A DNA stretch of 64,000 nucleotides from assembly GCA_015060405.1 (NCBI GenBank), contig SUYN01000005.1, forward strand, positions 62,001-126,000, given 5' to 3'. The notes below the pieces were generated by a model. That model did no database searches. It was given only the letters and a program-made list of their open reading frames with translations, and had not been told where the DNA came from. Positions 43,994 through 52,713 of the stretch are shown here, in pieces; within the stretch, counting starts at the first letter, position 1; each line of letters begins with the position of its first letter. Made by a program: the position numbers and the translations under genes. Source of the DNA: Bacteroidales bacterium. GTDB taxonomy: Bacteria > Bacteroidota > Bacteroidia > Bacteroidales > UBA932.

Positions 43994-45184
43994 ATGAGCT
44001 ACAGATATACCCCGTCCGACAAGCCTAACACAAGGATTGACGTCGCGGACATCCTCAGAGGCATAGCCATAGCCGGCATCATCCTCATCCATTTCATCGA
44101 ACAGCTGAACTTCTATGTGTTTCCGGAACCCACAAGCGAGTTCTGGGCGACAACCAACAAGATAGTCTGGGACTCGACCTTCTTCCTGCTCGCAGGCAAG
44201 ATGTATGCGATCTTCGCCATGCTGTTCGGACTGAGTTTCTTCATCCAGCATGACAACCAAGCACAGAAGGGAGTGGATTTCCGCCCGAGATTCCTGTGGA
44301 GGATGGTGCTGCTCATGCTTTTCGGTCTTTTCGACCTCCTGTTCTACAATGGAGACATCCTTTTCCTATATGCAGTGTGCGGCGTCCTCATCATTCCTCT
44401 GATCAGGGCCAGCGACAAGGTGATAATCTGCTTCATCATCCTCATGCTCATGCAGCCTGTCGAGCTGGTCTATCTCCTCATGGGTCTGATCAATCCTGAG
44501 ACCCAGCCTCTCGATCTGGGCAGCTGGAGCTATTTTGGAGCAATAGTCCAGGCGCAGTCTGAAGGAACCATTCTGGACGTTGCAGTTGCCGGCATCAAGA
44601 ACGGACTCCCCGTGAACTTTGCCTGGGCCATAGAGAACGGCCGCATGACACAGACCATCCTGTTCTTCCTTCTGGGAATCATGGTCGGAAGAAAACGGCT
44701 GTTCTACAACGAGGGCGACAACCTGAAGATATGGAAGAAGGTCCTCGTGGGGTCCATCGTAGCTTTCGCCTTGCTGCTTCCTCTGTACATCTTCGTTCCT
44801 GAGGCTGTGGAGGTCAAATGTGTATCAAACAGCCTGAACGTGGCCTTGAACATGTGGAAGAACCTGGCGATGATGCTTTTCATCGTATCCGGAGTCACGC
44901 TGCTCTACTACAACACCTCTGCAAGGAACTGGCTCATCAAGATCGCCCCATACGGAAAGATGAGCCTTACGAACTATCTCGGACAGTCAATCTTCGGAGC
45001 AATGCTCTTCTACAACTGGGGGTTCGGTCTGTTCAGGTACTGCGGACATACCGCAAGCTTCCTGCTTGGAGCTGCTTTCATCGTGGTACAGTTCATATTC
45101 TGCACATGGTGGATGAAGCATCACAAGAGAGGACCTTTCGAGCAGCTCTGGTGCTGGGCGACATGGTTCGGAAAGAAAAAATAA
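43994..45184 (+). CDS. DUF418 family membrane protein
   Basis: A 396-residue polytopic protein with about ten hydrophobic segments. RIDVADILRGIAIAGIILIHF at the start, the AIFAMLFGLSFFIQ segment, and the DUF418 signature near the end (APYGKMSLTNYLGQSIFGAMLFY, then GPFEQLWCWATW) place it in this family. Start at ATG 43994; the frame extends 24 codons upstream through the -7 box. DUF418 proteins are distantly related to acyltransferase_3 enzymes and their role is unknown. A nitroreductase gene follows after 32 bp. Confidence 0.88.
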   Translation: MSYRYTPSDKPNTRIDVADILRGIAIAGIILIHFIEQLNFYVFPEPTSEFWATTNKIVWDSTFFLLAGKMYAIFAMLFGLSFFIQHDNQAQKGVDFRPRFLWRMVLLMLFGLFDLLFYNGDILFLYAVCGVLIIPLIRASDKVIICFIILMLMQPVELVYLLMGLINPETQPLDLGSWSYFGAIVQAQSEGTILDVAVAGIKNGLPVNFAWAIENGRMTQTILFFLLGIMVGRKRLFYNEGDNLKIWKKVLVGSIVAFALLLPLYIFVPEAVEVKCVSNSLNVALNMWKNLAMMLFIVSGVTLLYYNTSARNWLIKIAPYGKMSLTNYLGQSIFGAMLFYNWGFGLFRYCGHTASFLLGAAFIVVQFIFCTWWMKHHKRGPFEQLWCWATWFGKKK

Positions 45185-45216
45185 GCGAAAATACAATAGC
45201 ACAAACATCTGATAAT

Positions 45217-45807
45217 ATGAAACTTAAACTTTTACTCGCCGTCCTTGCGACAATGACCATTATGAATTCATGCGCAAACACCAATCCTGCAGATGCCGTT
45301 CTGGAAAACATCCATGCCAGAAAAAGCGTCCGTCAGTTCACATCGGAGCCGGTGTCGGAAGCCGACATCCAGACCATGCTCAAGGCTGCCATGGCAGCAC
45401 CTACCGCAGTAAACTATCAGCCATGGAGGTTCGTGGTCATCACAGAACGTGCACAGCTTGACGCCATGGCAGAAGTCCTTCCTTATGCCAAGATGCTGAA
45501 GCAGGCTCCTCTCGCCATCGTTGTCTGTGGAGAGACTACCTGGTTCGAAGGAAGGGAGAACCCGTTCTGGCAGCAGGACTGCTCGGCAGCAACCCAGAAC
45601 CTCCTCCTGGCAGCCGAAGCCCTCGGACTGGGTGCAGTCTGGACAGGAGTCTATCCTGACATGGAGCGCGCAAGAAACCTTGGAGAATTCCTCGGCCTGC
45701 CTGGAAACGTGCAGCCTCTCTGCGCGATTCCGATCGGCCATCACGACGGCACCACCCAGCCTAAAGACAAATGGAAGCCTGAAAACATCCACTACGGAAA
45801 GTGGTAA
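45217..45807 (+). CDS. Nitroreductase-family lipoprotein
   Basis: A 196-residue FMN-dependent nitroreductase-fold protein. Start at ATG 45217; a frame open from 44818 is antisense-free shadow of the previous gene and is rejected. Residues 1-18 are a lipoprotein signal with Cys19 (MNSC), followed by the enzyme: IHARKSVRQFTSEPVSE, AMAAPTAVNYQPWRF, and LGLGAVWTGVYP. The fold is normally cytoplasmic, so export of an FMN enzyme is notable but is known among Bacteroidota. Substrate unknown. Confidence 0.85.
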   Translation: MKLKLLLAVLATMTIMNSCANTNPADAVLENIHARKSVRQFTSEPVSEADIQTMLKAAMAAPTAVNYQPWRFVVITERAQLDAMAEVLPYAKMLKQAPLAIVVCGETTWFEGRENPFWQQDCSAATQNLLLAAEALGLGAVWTGVYPDMERARNLGEFLGLPGNVQPLCAIPIGHHDGTTQPKDKWKPENIHYGKW

Positions 45808-45819
45808 TGAATCTGGAGG

Positions 45820-45852
45820 CTGTTAATTTTTTTCGAAGAAAAATTTTAACAG
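45820..45852 (+). terminator. AT-rich hairpin, probable terminator
   Basis: CTGTTAA (45820-45826) pairs with TTAACAG (45846-45852), with an inner T6/A6 stem. It lies 12 bp after the nitroreductase stop. Confidence 0.55.
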
Positions 45853-45866
45853 TCTCTTAGTTTTGT

Positions 45867-45874
45867 TATATTTG
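45867..45874 (+). promoter_or_regulatory. -7 box of the AbrB-type gene
   Basis: TATATTTG at 45867-45874, with TTTT at 45844-45847 (19-bp spacer) in place of TTTG. It overlaps the end of the preceding hairpin region. Confidence 0.45.
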
Positions 45875-45902
45875 TGGGAAATTTCTAACTTTTACCACAA
45901 AT

Positions 45903-46112
45903 ATGCAAGAGAAAGACGGAAAATACATCTTCGGTGTAGTGAAGGTGGGCGACAAGGGTCAGATAGTGATCCCTCGAGATGCAAGAAAGCAGTATGACAT
46001 CAAGCCGGGCGACGCTCTGCTGCTGCTCGGCGACCAGAACGGCATGGCCCTGGTCAAGACCCGGATATTCGAGGATCTTGTAGGTCAGGTGATGGAGGGC
46101 CTCACGAAATGA
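45903..46112 (+). CDS. AbrB/MazE/SpoVT-type DNA-binding protein
   Basis: A 69-residue swapped-hairpin DNA-binding protein. The signature VVKVGDKGQIVIPRDARKQYDIKPGDALLLLG covers most of the chain. The remaining 20 residues are a short helix. It is a dimeric transcription factor or an antitoxin-like protein. No toxin gene is adjacent: the next gene, overlapping by 4 nt (ATGA), encodes a membrane acyltransferase, so a regulator of that gene is more likely. Confidence 0.85.
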   Translation: MQEKDGKYIFGVVKVGDKGQIVIPRDARKQYDIKPGDALLLLGDQNGMALVKTRIFEDLVGQVMEGLTK

Positions 46113-47203
46113 GAAGGCATTGGATAGACAACCTGCGCTGGGTGACAGTACTCCTTGTGCTTCTGTATCATGTGTTCTACTTCTACAACAACAAAGGCGT
46201 CATAGGAGGCATCGGCGGATTCGGTGACGGCCCGCAGTACCAGGACATCGTGATGTACATCCTGTATCCCTGGTTCATGCCTCTGCTTTTCATACTTGCC
46301 GGAATAGGCTCCCGCTATGCCCTTGAAAGGCAATCAGCCAGGGAATGGTTCAGAGCACGTACCAGAAAGCTGCTTGTTCCGTCCACCATAGGTCTTCTGG
46401 TCTTCGGTGTCTTCATCGGATGGTTCAATTCCATGATGTCACCTGCAGCAGATGCCCTTAAGGATCTTCCGCTGCCGGTCAGATATTTCATTTGGGCAAT
46501 GAGCGGGACAGGTCCTCTCTGGTTCATACAGGACCTCTGGATTCTTTCCCTTATATTACTGATAATCAGAAGGCTCGACAAGAAAGAAAGATTCATGGAG
46601 CTGTGCGGGAAGGCTGGAATCGTCCCTGTGGTACTGATGGGAGTGCTTTTCTGGCTCGGCCACAAGACTCTTGTCATGGAGCCTGATCCTGCCAGCGCCG
46701 AAGGGCTGATGAACCTCTACAAGCCTGGATTCTACCTGATCCCTTTCCTGATGGGTTATTTCGTATTCTCCCACGACACAGTCCAGGAGAAGGTCGGCCG
46801 TGCCTGGATCCCGCTGATGATCTGCGCTGCAATCTCCGGAACAGCACTCGTGGCAACAGGCTTCGGCCAGGACTGCACGCTGCCACAATACCTCTGCAGT
46901 CCTCTGAACAACATCTACGGCTGGCTCATGTGTCTTGCGATGATGGGATGGTTCAAGACGCATTTCGACAGAACAGGACGGTTCGCAGGCTACATGACCC
47001 GCTCAAGCTATGGAATCTACATAGTCCATTACCTGATAATAGCATCGCTGGGATATACAATGAAGACATGCACGCAGTTCCCGCCTGCATGCATGTACAT
47101 CATCCTGACTGTCGCAGTCTTCGCCCTCTCCCCTGTCCTCTACGAAATTCTTCGAAGGATTCCTTTCCTGCGATGGTGCATTTTCGGAGAAAAGAAGAAA
47201 TAG
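46109..47203 (+). CDS. Membrane acyltransferase (acyltransferase_3 family)
   Basis: A 364-residue protein with about ten membrane segments. It starts RRHWIDNLRWVTVLLVLLYHVFYF, where Asp-Asn-Leu-Arg and the His of LLYH are family features. ARTRKLLVPSTIGLLVFG and the GPLWFIQDLWILS segment follow, and the SSYGIYIVHYL block is near the end. These enzymes O-acylate sugars of surface glycans or lipids. It is translationally coupled to the AbrB-type gene. Confidence 0.88.
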   Translation: MRRHWIDNLRWVTVLLVLLYHVFYFYNNKGVIGGIGGFGDGPQYQDIVMYILYPWFMPLLFILAGIGSRYALERQSAREWFRARTRKLLVPSTIGLLVFGVFIGWFNSMMSPAADALKDLPLPVRYFIWAMSGTGPLWFIQDLWILSLILLIIRRLDKKERFMELCGKAGIVPVVLMGVLFWLGHKTLVMEPDPASAEGLMNLYKPGFYLIPFLMGYFVFSHDTVQEKVGRAWIPLMICAAISGTALVATGFGQDCTLPQYLCSPLNNIYGWLMCLAMMGWFKTHFDRTGRFAGYMTRSSYGIYIVHYLIIASLGYTMKTCTQFPPACMYIILTVAVFALSPVLYEILRRIPFLRWCIFGEKKK

Positions 47204-47218
47204 CGGGCTGATATCAGG

Positions 47219-48967
47219 TTATTTCACATAGGAAGCATTTCTAAGATAGAGAGCACTTTCGCGCAGACCCTTGAGGATGTTCGGAGTGCTCGCTTCTTCC
47301 ATTTCCACCACATAGGCTTCAGTCCCCGCCTTCCTGAAGTTGCGGAATATGGCATCAAAGCCCACCATGCCGCTCTGGCCGATCTCCCTCTTGTCCTTTA
47401 TGTGCAGCACCTCGAAACGGCCCGGATATTTATTCATGTAATCTACGGGAGCAGCTCCACCTACGACGGCCCAATAAACATCCATCTCGATGAAGACATT
47501 CGCGGGATCCGTGTTTGCGAGGAAGTAGTCCATCATCGTCGTGTCACCGATCTTTGCAAACTCATGCGCATGGTTGTGGTAGCCGAAGCGTATGCCGGCC
47601 TCATTACACTTGCGGCCGATCGCATCGAGGTATTCCGCCATGACCTTGAGCTCAGCCTCTGTGTTCAGTTTCTGGGAATATGACATCACAAGACGAGGGA
47701 CACCTGCCTTGAGATGGGCATCGATGCACTTGTCCCACCACTTGAGGGCTGCGCTGTAATCACCTGAGGCAAGCTCCTGCGCCGAAAGAGGTCTGGTGGT
47801 ATGGGACGAGATCAGTTCAAGACCCGCCTTGTCGAGAGCGGCCTTGAAGGCCTCAGGCTGGAGACCTGAGAACAGGCCGTCGGAATAGCTTGCAGCCTCC
47901 GCCCCTGTGTATCCCATCTGGGCCAGACGTCCGAGGACATATTCATGATTCTTGGCAAAAAGTTCAGGCGTGCCTATGAGCTGGCGGGCAGAATAAAGCT
48001 GTACTGCCATCTCCTTCTTCGGAGCCTCGATCTCTTCTGCAAGACGATAGCTCACATAGGCGAACTTCCGGCTGTCAGGGCTCCAGGAATTCACATTGAT
48101 GGTTCCCTGGCCTCCGAAAAGCTTGACAAGGGTCTTGGGCTCGCCTCCCTTGGCAGGAATCATCCTCAACTCCACATTCTGATTAGGAGTATGGTCACCG
48201 GGAGCCACTTCATATTCATGGTAGGCGATGTATACCACCTTCTCTCCGTCAGGAGATATATGAGGAAACCACGAGTTCATGTCGGTATCGAAAGTCATCT
48301 GGGTCTGCTCCTTGCCGTTCGCCTTCATGCGCCATGCCTGCATACGGCCGGTCCTGACACTGTTGAACCAGATGTACTTCCCATCCATGCTGTACTCGGG
48401 ACCGTCATCAAGACCAGGAGCATCAGTCAGACGCACTTCCTTCCCGCCCTTTACAGGCATGACATAGACGTCCTGCTCGTTATCCGGGCCACGGAAGGCG
48501 CAATAGGCCAGCTTCTTTCCGTCAGGACTGATGCCGTGAAGGTAGCTCGGTCCCACTGGAGTGATCTTCTTCGGCTCACCGCCTTCGAACGGAACCGTGT
48601 ATACATAAGAATTCCATCCCTTTTCAGTCGGGTCGCTGCTGCTCAACGCAATCCATTTCCCATCCGCTGAAATGACATGGTCGTTGTTGCATTGATCTAT
48701 TGTGCCGGTTTTTATCTCCACCAGATCTGTAGACCCGTCGGGAGCAATCTTATAAAGGCGACCTTCCTTATTGACAACCAGCCATTTACCATCAGGAGTC
48801 CAGTTCGGGGCCTCGATCAGGAACGGGAATTCCTTTACGACATGGTGTGTATCCGTCTCGATGTCATAGATCTCAAGATAGCTGACCACTCTCAAAGGAT
48901 TCTGGGCTTGGACACCGGCTACAGCCGCCAATGCGAGGGCTGAAGCGAGAAGAGTTCTGTTTTTCAT
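47219..48967 (-). CDS. Secreted fusion of TolB-like propeller and sugar-phosphate-isomerase-type TIM barrel
   Basis: A 582-residue protein. Signal 1-21 (ending VQAQ); residues 25-310 are a TolB/PD40 beta-propeller with six SPDGKxxxY-type blades (FLIEAPNWTPDGKWLVV, YLHGISPDGKKLAY). After a short linker (EEIEAPKKE, about 316), residues 320-582 form an AP-endonuclease-2-like TIM barrel (MAVQLYSARQLI, FGYHNHAHEF, VFIEMDVYW, FEVLHIKDKR) with the metal-binding His/Glu/Asp. Such barrels are secreted in Bacteroidota and often act on keto-sugars. The two parts are usually separate proteins. It overlaps the GNAT gene by 4 nt. Confidence 0.85.
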   Translation of the reverse strand: MKNRTLLASALALAAVAGVQAQNPLRVVSYLEIYDIETDTHHVVKEFPFLIEAPNWTPDGKWLVVNKEGRLYKIAPDGSTDLVEIKTGTIDQCNNDHVISADGKWIALSSSDPTEKGWNSYVYTVPFEGGEPKKITPVGPSYLHGISPDGKKLAYCAFRGPDNEQDVYVMPVKGGKEVRLTDAPGLDDGPEYSMDGKYIWFNSVRTGRMQAWRMKANGKEQTQMTFDTDMNSWFPHISPDGEKVVYIAYHEYEVAPGDHTPNQNVELRMIPAKGGEPKTLVKLFGGQGTINVNSWSPDSRKFAYVSYRLAEEIEAPKKEMAVQLYSARQLIGTPELFAKNHEYVLGRLAQMGYTGAEAASYSDGLFSGLQPEAFKAALDKAGLELISSHTTRPLSAQELASGDYSAALKWWDKCIDAHLKAGVPRLVMSYSQKLNTEAELKVMAEYLDAIGRKCNEAGIRFGYHNHAHEFAKIGDTTMMDYFLANTDPANVFIEMDVYWAVVGGAAPVDYMNKYPGRFEVLHIKDKREIGQSGMVGFDAIFRNFRKAGTEAYVVEMEEASTPNILKGLRESALYLRNASYVK

Positions 48968-49497
48968 ATATCAATGTTTTGGGATTGTTTTCTCTGGATG
49001 GAGACAGGCTGCCGCAGGTTCATCTGATATGCTTCGCGAGGGTCGCCGTTGGCAAGAAGGATGACTCCGCAACGGGTAAAGCCATATTTCGACAGGACAT
49101 GATGCATTATGACATTATCCTCATGCGTGTCTATACGTATGGACTGCGTCCTCGCAAATCCCCAGTCCAGCAGGGCTTCTGCTGCATTATGGCCCGGTTC
49201 CGCAACAGCAATGCGGTGGATCACATGATAAGGATCGTCGCTGAGCCAGCCGCCTTCATATATACGGGCATAGGTCGGATCCGGCCCCGGGATGAAGGCC
49301 ATCGTGGCGGTCACCTTCCCAGCTTCGCAGAGCACAATGCAGTGGCCGTGGCCTATATCCTCTCTGACGATTTCCTCTGACGGATAGCTGTCATTCCACT
49401 GATGAAGGTTGCCGCTTGCACGCATGATGCCTCTGGCCTTACGGAATATTTCCATCAGGACAGGGATGTCATCATATGTAGCCGTCCTTATCTGCAT
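48964..49497 (-). CDS. GNAT family N-acetyltransferase
   Basis: A 177-residue acetyltransferase. The start MQIRTATYDDIPVLMEIFRKAR, the central VIHRIAVAEPGHNAAEALLDWGF acetyl-CoA loop, and the end SKYGFTRCGVILL are standard for the fold. It is first gene of a two-gene unit with the propeller/TIM-barrel gene. A TATATTTG -7 box lies on the minus strand at 49518-49525. Substrate unknown. Confidence 0.85.
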   Translation of the reverse strand: MQIRTATYDDIPVLMEIFRKARGIMRASGNLHQWNDSYPSEEIVREDIGHGHCIVLCEAGKVTATMAFIPGPDPTYARIYEGGWLSDDPYHVIHRIAVAEPGHNAAEALLDWGFARTQSIRIDTHEDNVIMHHVLSKYGFTRCGVILLANGDPREAYQMNLRQPVSIQRKQSQNIDI

Positions 49498-49581
49498 GCG
49501 GATGTCATTAAGTCTTTCAAATATAGTGTTTTCAAGTGAAAATCACTAATTTTACCAGATAATATGTAAAAGAGCACAGCT

Positions 49582-50847
49582 ATGACCTTCGGACTATACA
49601 CCCTCACCTCCCCTCTGCACGACGAAGCAGCAGTCAATGCCGCATCTGCTGCCTTCATTTCTGAAATTGAAAAGGCAGCTGGAATCAGTTTCGATGTCCG
49701 CGGCTCGGACTTCTCTGACTACGGCAGCCACGACCTGGACCTGATCTATGTGCGTACGGGAGGAACTGAAGGGCTGTTCAAGGAAGTCTTCCCGGACATC
49801 GGAGGCCCCATAAGGATCCTCACATCAGGCAAGAGCAATTCACTCGCCGCGTCTATGGAGATAATGTCCTATCTGAACACATGCGGATGCTCCGGAGAGA
49901 TCATCCACGGCAGCACGGAGTATATTGCCGGACGCATCAGCGTGTTGGGCAAGGTATCTTCCGCATTGAAGAAGCTTTCCGGCAGCCGTCTCGGAATCAT
50001 CGGCGAGCCGTCGGACTGGCTTATCGCAAGCGACGCCGACAGCCGGAGCGTATATAAGAAACTCGGGCTCACGCTGGTAAACATCCCCATAAGCGAGCTC
50101 ATCGAAGAATTCGGAGCTTCAGTGAGCTTCACTCCGGATGCCGCAGTCTCAAAGGTAATGGAAGAATTCGGGAGAAACGCACCGGAACCGGTAAGGAAAT
50201 ATGCAGACGGGGCCTTCAGGATATATGCAGCACTGAAGACAATCGTCGCCCGTCACGACCTTTCGGGATTCACCCTCAGGTGCTTCGACCTGCTCGACAC
50301 CCTGGGAAACACCGGCTGTCTCGCCCTGGCCATGCTCAATGCCGAGGGCATACCCGCAGGATGTGAAGGGGATGTGCCGGCCCTTATGTCCATGGCCATA
50401 GGAAACGCGCTGACGGGCACCTGCGGTTTCCAGTCCAATCCGTCACGGATCGACCCAGAAAAGGGAGAGATTCTTTTCGCCCACTGCACCATACCTCTCG
50501 ACATGGTCAGGAGATACGGATTCAACACCCATTTCGAGTCAGGCATAGGCATAGCCATCTGCGGGGACATCCCTGCAGGCGGAGCGACCATATTCAAGAT
50601 TTCGGGAGACCTTTCCCGCGCTTTCTGCTGTGAGGCCGAGCTCTTGAGGAGTCAGTCTGAAAGAGACCTGTGCCGTACGCAGGCGGTTTTACGCCTGGAC
50701 GGCACAGAGACCGGACGGAGGGAACTCTGCACAGACTACTTCCTGAAGAATCCGATAGGGAATCACCACATAGTCTTCCCGGGAAGATGCAAGGCCTTGT
50801 TCGATGCCTTGTGCGAGAACCTTCAGTCAAGGATCTGCGAAGCGTGA
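49582..50847 (+). CDS. L-fucose/L-arabinose isomerase-like protein (COG2407 type)
   Basis: A 421-residue cytosolic protein. The C-terminal half has the isomerase pattern: LRCFDLLDTLGNTGCLALAMLNAEG, then CEGDVPALMSMAIGNALTG with the acidic residues that bind metal and substrate in FucI, then HCTIPLDMV, and NHHIVFPG near the end. The N-terminal half matches the Rossmann-like domain of these isomerases. True substrate is unknown. It overlaps the convergent bcp gene by 25 bp. Confidence 0.75.
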   Translation: MTFGLYTLTSPLHDEAAVNAASAAFISEIEKAAGISFDVRGSDFSDYGSHDLDLIYVRTGGTEGLFKEVFPDIGGPIRILTSGKSNSLAASMEIMSYLNTCGCSGEIIHGSTEYIAGRISVLGKVSSALKKLSGSRLGIIGEPSDWLIASDADSRSVYKKLGLTLVNIPISELIEEFGASVSFTPDAAVSKVMEEFGRNAPEPVRKYADGAFRIYAALKTIVARHDLSGFTLRCFDLLDTLGNTGCLALAMLNAEGIPAGCEGDVPALMSMAIGNALTGTCGFQSNPSRIDPEKGEILFAHCTIPLDMVRRYGFNTHFESGIGIAICGDIPAGGATIFKISGDLSRAFCCEAELLRSQSERDLCRTQAVLRLDGTETGRRELCTDYFLKNPIGNHHIVFPGRCKALFDALCENLQSRICEA

Positions 50848-51269
50848 TTCTTGGTGTCGACCTGCTCGATTACCCTCACAAGGATGCCTTCTTCGTCGAA
50901 GATGAAGGTCTTTCTGAGAGTACCCATATAGGGCTTTCCATACATCTTCTTCTCTCCCCACGCGCCGAAAGCCTGAAGGATTTCGGTGGATGTGTCCGCA
51001 AGAAGTGTGAACGGGAGATCATATTTTGAGGCGAAGTTCTTATGGGACTTCGCGCTGTCCTTGCTTATGCCGACCACATTATATCCCTGCGCTGTCAATG
51101 CGGCATAATTGTCACGCAGATTGCACGCTTCGGCAGTGCATCCGCTCGTATTGTCCTTCGGATAGAAATATATGATGGTCTTTCTGCCCGTCAGGCTGTT
51201 GGAATTGAATATATTGCCGTCCTGGTCCATGACCTCGAAATGCGGCATCCTGTCACCGATCTTCAGCAT
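50823..51269 (-). CDS. bcp: Thioredoxin-dependent peroxiredoxin (BCP type)
   Basis: Reduces hydrogen peroxide and organic hydroperoxides. Start at ATG ending at 51269 gives 148 residues. The peroxidatic Cys44 (DNTSGCTAEAC) and resolving Cys49 have the atypical 2-Cys BCP spacing. A GTG 24 bases upstream overlaps the preceding stop by 4 nt and is an alternative start. It is third gene of the DUF1295 - fRMsr - bcp unit. Confidence 0.93.
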   Translation of the reverse strand: MLKIGDRMPHFEVMDQDGNIFNSNSLTGRKTIIYFYPKDNTSGCTAEACNLRDNYAALTAQGYNVVGISKDSAKSHKNFASKYDLPFTLLADTSTEILQAFGAWGEKKMYGKPYMGTLRKTFIFDEEGILVRVIEQVDTKNHASQILD

Positions 51270-51289
51270 ATCATTAAAAATTACATGTT

Positions 51290-51781
51290 TCACATATTAT
51301 CAACAATGGTTCCGGAGCAGTGCCGGACCGGCAGAAGCCGGACCATCCTCTCCAGCCAGACCCTGTCGATTTCATCAAAAGCTGCAGGTTCCCGGCTGTC
51401 AATGTCAAGCACAGCACACACATCCTCTCCGCAGAAGACAGGGACCACGATCTCGCTTCTGGACTCGCTGCTGCATGCTATATGCCCGGGGAACTCCTCC
51501 ACATCGGGCACGACCACACTGGCCTTGTCCTTCCATGAGGTCCCGCACACCCCCTTCCCATACGGGATGCGGGTGCAGGCTACCGGGCCCTGGAACGGGC
51601 CAAGGACAAGCTGATCCCCTTTCACGACATAAAAGCCTGTCCACCAGAAGCCGAAAGCCTCATGAATGAGGGCAGCCATATTGGCCATGTCAGCAATAAG
51701 GTCAGGCTCCCCTTCAAGGAGAGCCTCAACCTTTGGATAGAGTCCTTTATATCTTTCTTCCTTCGTCACGCCTGGAGCCAC
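51290..51781 (-). CDS. msrC: Free methionine-(R)-sulfoxide reductase (GAF type)
   Basis: Reduces free Met-R-sulfoxide. A 163-residue GAF-domain protein with the three redox Cys at 69, 79 and 103, spaced 10 and 24 as in E. coli YebR/MsrC. Motifs: GPVACTRIPYGKGVCGTSW and FPGHIACSSESRSEIVVPV. It overlaps the upstream DUF1295 gene by 16 nt and the bcp frame by 4 nt, so it lies in one oxidative-damage operon. Confidence 0.93.
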   Translation of the reverse strand: MAPGVTKEERYKGLYPKVEALLEGEPDLIADMANMAALIHEAFGFWWTGFYVVKGDQLVLGPFQGPVACTRIPYGKGVCGTSWKDKASVVVPDVEEFPGHIACSSESRSEIVVPVFCGEDVCAVLDIDSREPAAFDEIDRVWLERMVRLLPVRHCSGTIVDNM

Positions 51782-52569
51782 TTATGTCTTTCCACACTAT
51801 AGATAGGGACAAACGGCAGAAGGATAGGGGTCTTCTTTATATAGGCCTGATATTCAGGATCTTTTCCGTAAGCTCCGTTCTGACGGATCTCAAGTCTTCG
51901 TGCTCCGCTGAACATCACATAGACTATGCCCATATATCCTATTGCCGCCACGATCCACTGCCATACACAGCAGCATGCTCCGAAGCATACGATGAAGGAA
52001 CCCGTCCAGATGACCAGCTCGCCGAGATAGTTCGGACAGCGTACAAGCCTGTAGACTCCTGTGTCGACGAATCTGTGCTTGTTGATCTTCTTGGCTGCCT
52101 TCTTCTGAGCATCAGCGACACTTTCGAGGACAACACCGGAAGCCATCAATGCCGCACCAATCCATGCCCAGAGCTCATTTACCGGCGCTCCTGCCGCCTT
52201 GTTTGCAAGGAAGAATGCCACAGGGCTCACCTGACCTACATAAAGCAAGGCACAGAAGATCCACACCATGATGACCACAAAGAGAGGTTTCTTCTTTGCG
52301 GCGTCCGGCCCATAAAGGATTTTCTTGTACTCCGGAGACCTCTTTTCACGAGTAAGAAGATAGAGTCCGAGCCTGCAGCCGAACACGAACATCACCGCAC
52401 ACAGCAAAGCCGTCGGCAAGGTGATCACATCCTTGAAGATCAAGGCCATAGCTACAGCCAGCGCTGAGACGCCGAAACCATAACCGATGCTGAAGAAATA
52501 GATGAAATAGATCCATCCGAGTCCTGAAACCGCCATCGAAACAGCGAGAAGAATCAATAAGTAATGCAT
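51766..52569 (-). CDS. DUF1295 family membrane protein (isoprenylcysteine-methyltransferase-like fold)
   Basis: A 267-residue membrane protein. Start at ATG ending at 52569 (MHYLLILLAVSM). Six to seven hydrophobic segments; the family's end pattern is complete: KKINKHRFVDTGVYRLVRCPNYLGELVIWTGSFIVC. In the ICMT superfamily this region binds the methyl donor or an NADPH-like cofactor (steroid reductase relatives). The substrate is unknown. First gene of the operon with msrC and bcp. A second, more distant DUF1295 gene occurs at 55801-56715. Confidence 0.85.
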   Translation of the reverse strand: MHYLLILLAVSMAVSGLGWIYFIYFFSIGYGFGVSALAVAMALIFKDVITLPTALLCAVMFVFGCRLGLYLLTREKRSPEYKKILYGPDAAKKKPLFVVIMVWIFCALLYVGQVSPVAFFLANKAAGAPVNELWAWIGAALMASGVVLESVADAQKKAAKKINKHRFVDTGVYRLVRCPNYLGELVIWTGSFIVCFGACCCVWQWIVAAIGYMGIVYVMFSGARRLEIRQNGAYGKDPEYQAYIKKTPILLPFVPIYSVERHKWLQA

Positions 52570-52713
52570 AATATCTGTTTTTAATATCCTGGATCCTGAG
52601 GAAGATTCCGGTTCAAATATATGAGTTTCAAAGATGAAATCCAATACTTACATTGATTCTTGAAGCATATGCAATCATGATACCAGACCGTACAAGGTCC
52701 GAGGAATCAGATT

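Noticed and set aside
44818..45216. N-terminal extension of the nitroreductase
   Set aside because: Overlaps the DUF418 gene in another frame; the ATG at 45217 starts a proper lipoprotein signal.
45903..47203. Toxin-antitoxin pair
   Set aside because: The partner gene is a membrane acyltransferase, not a toxin.
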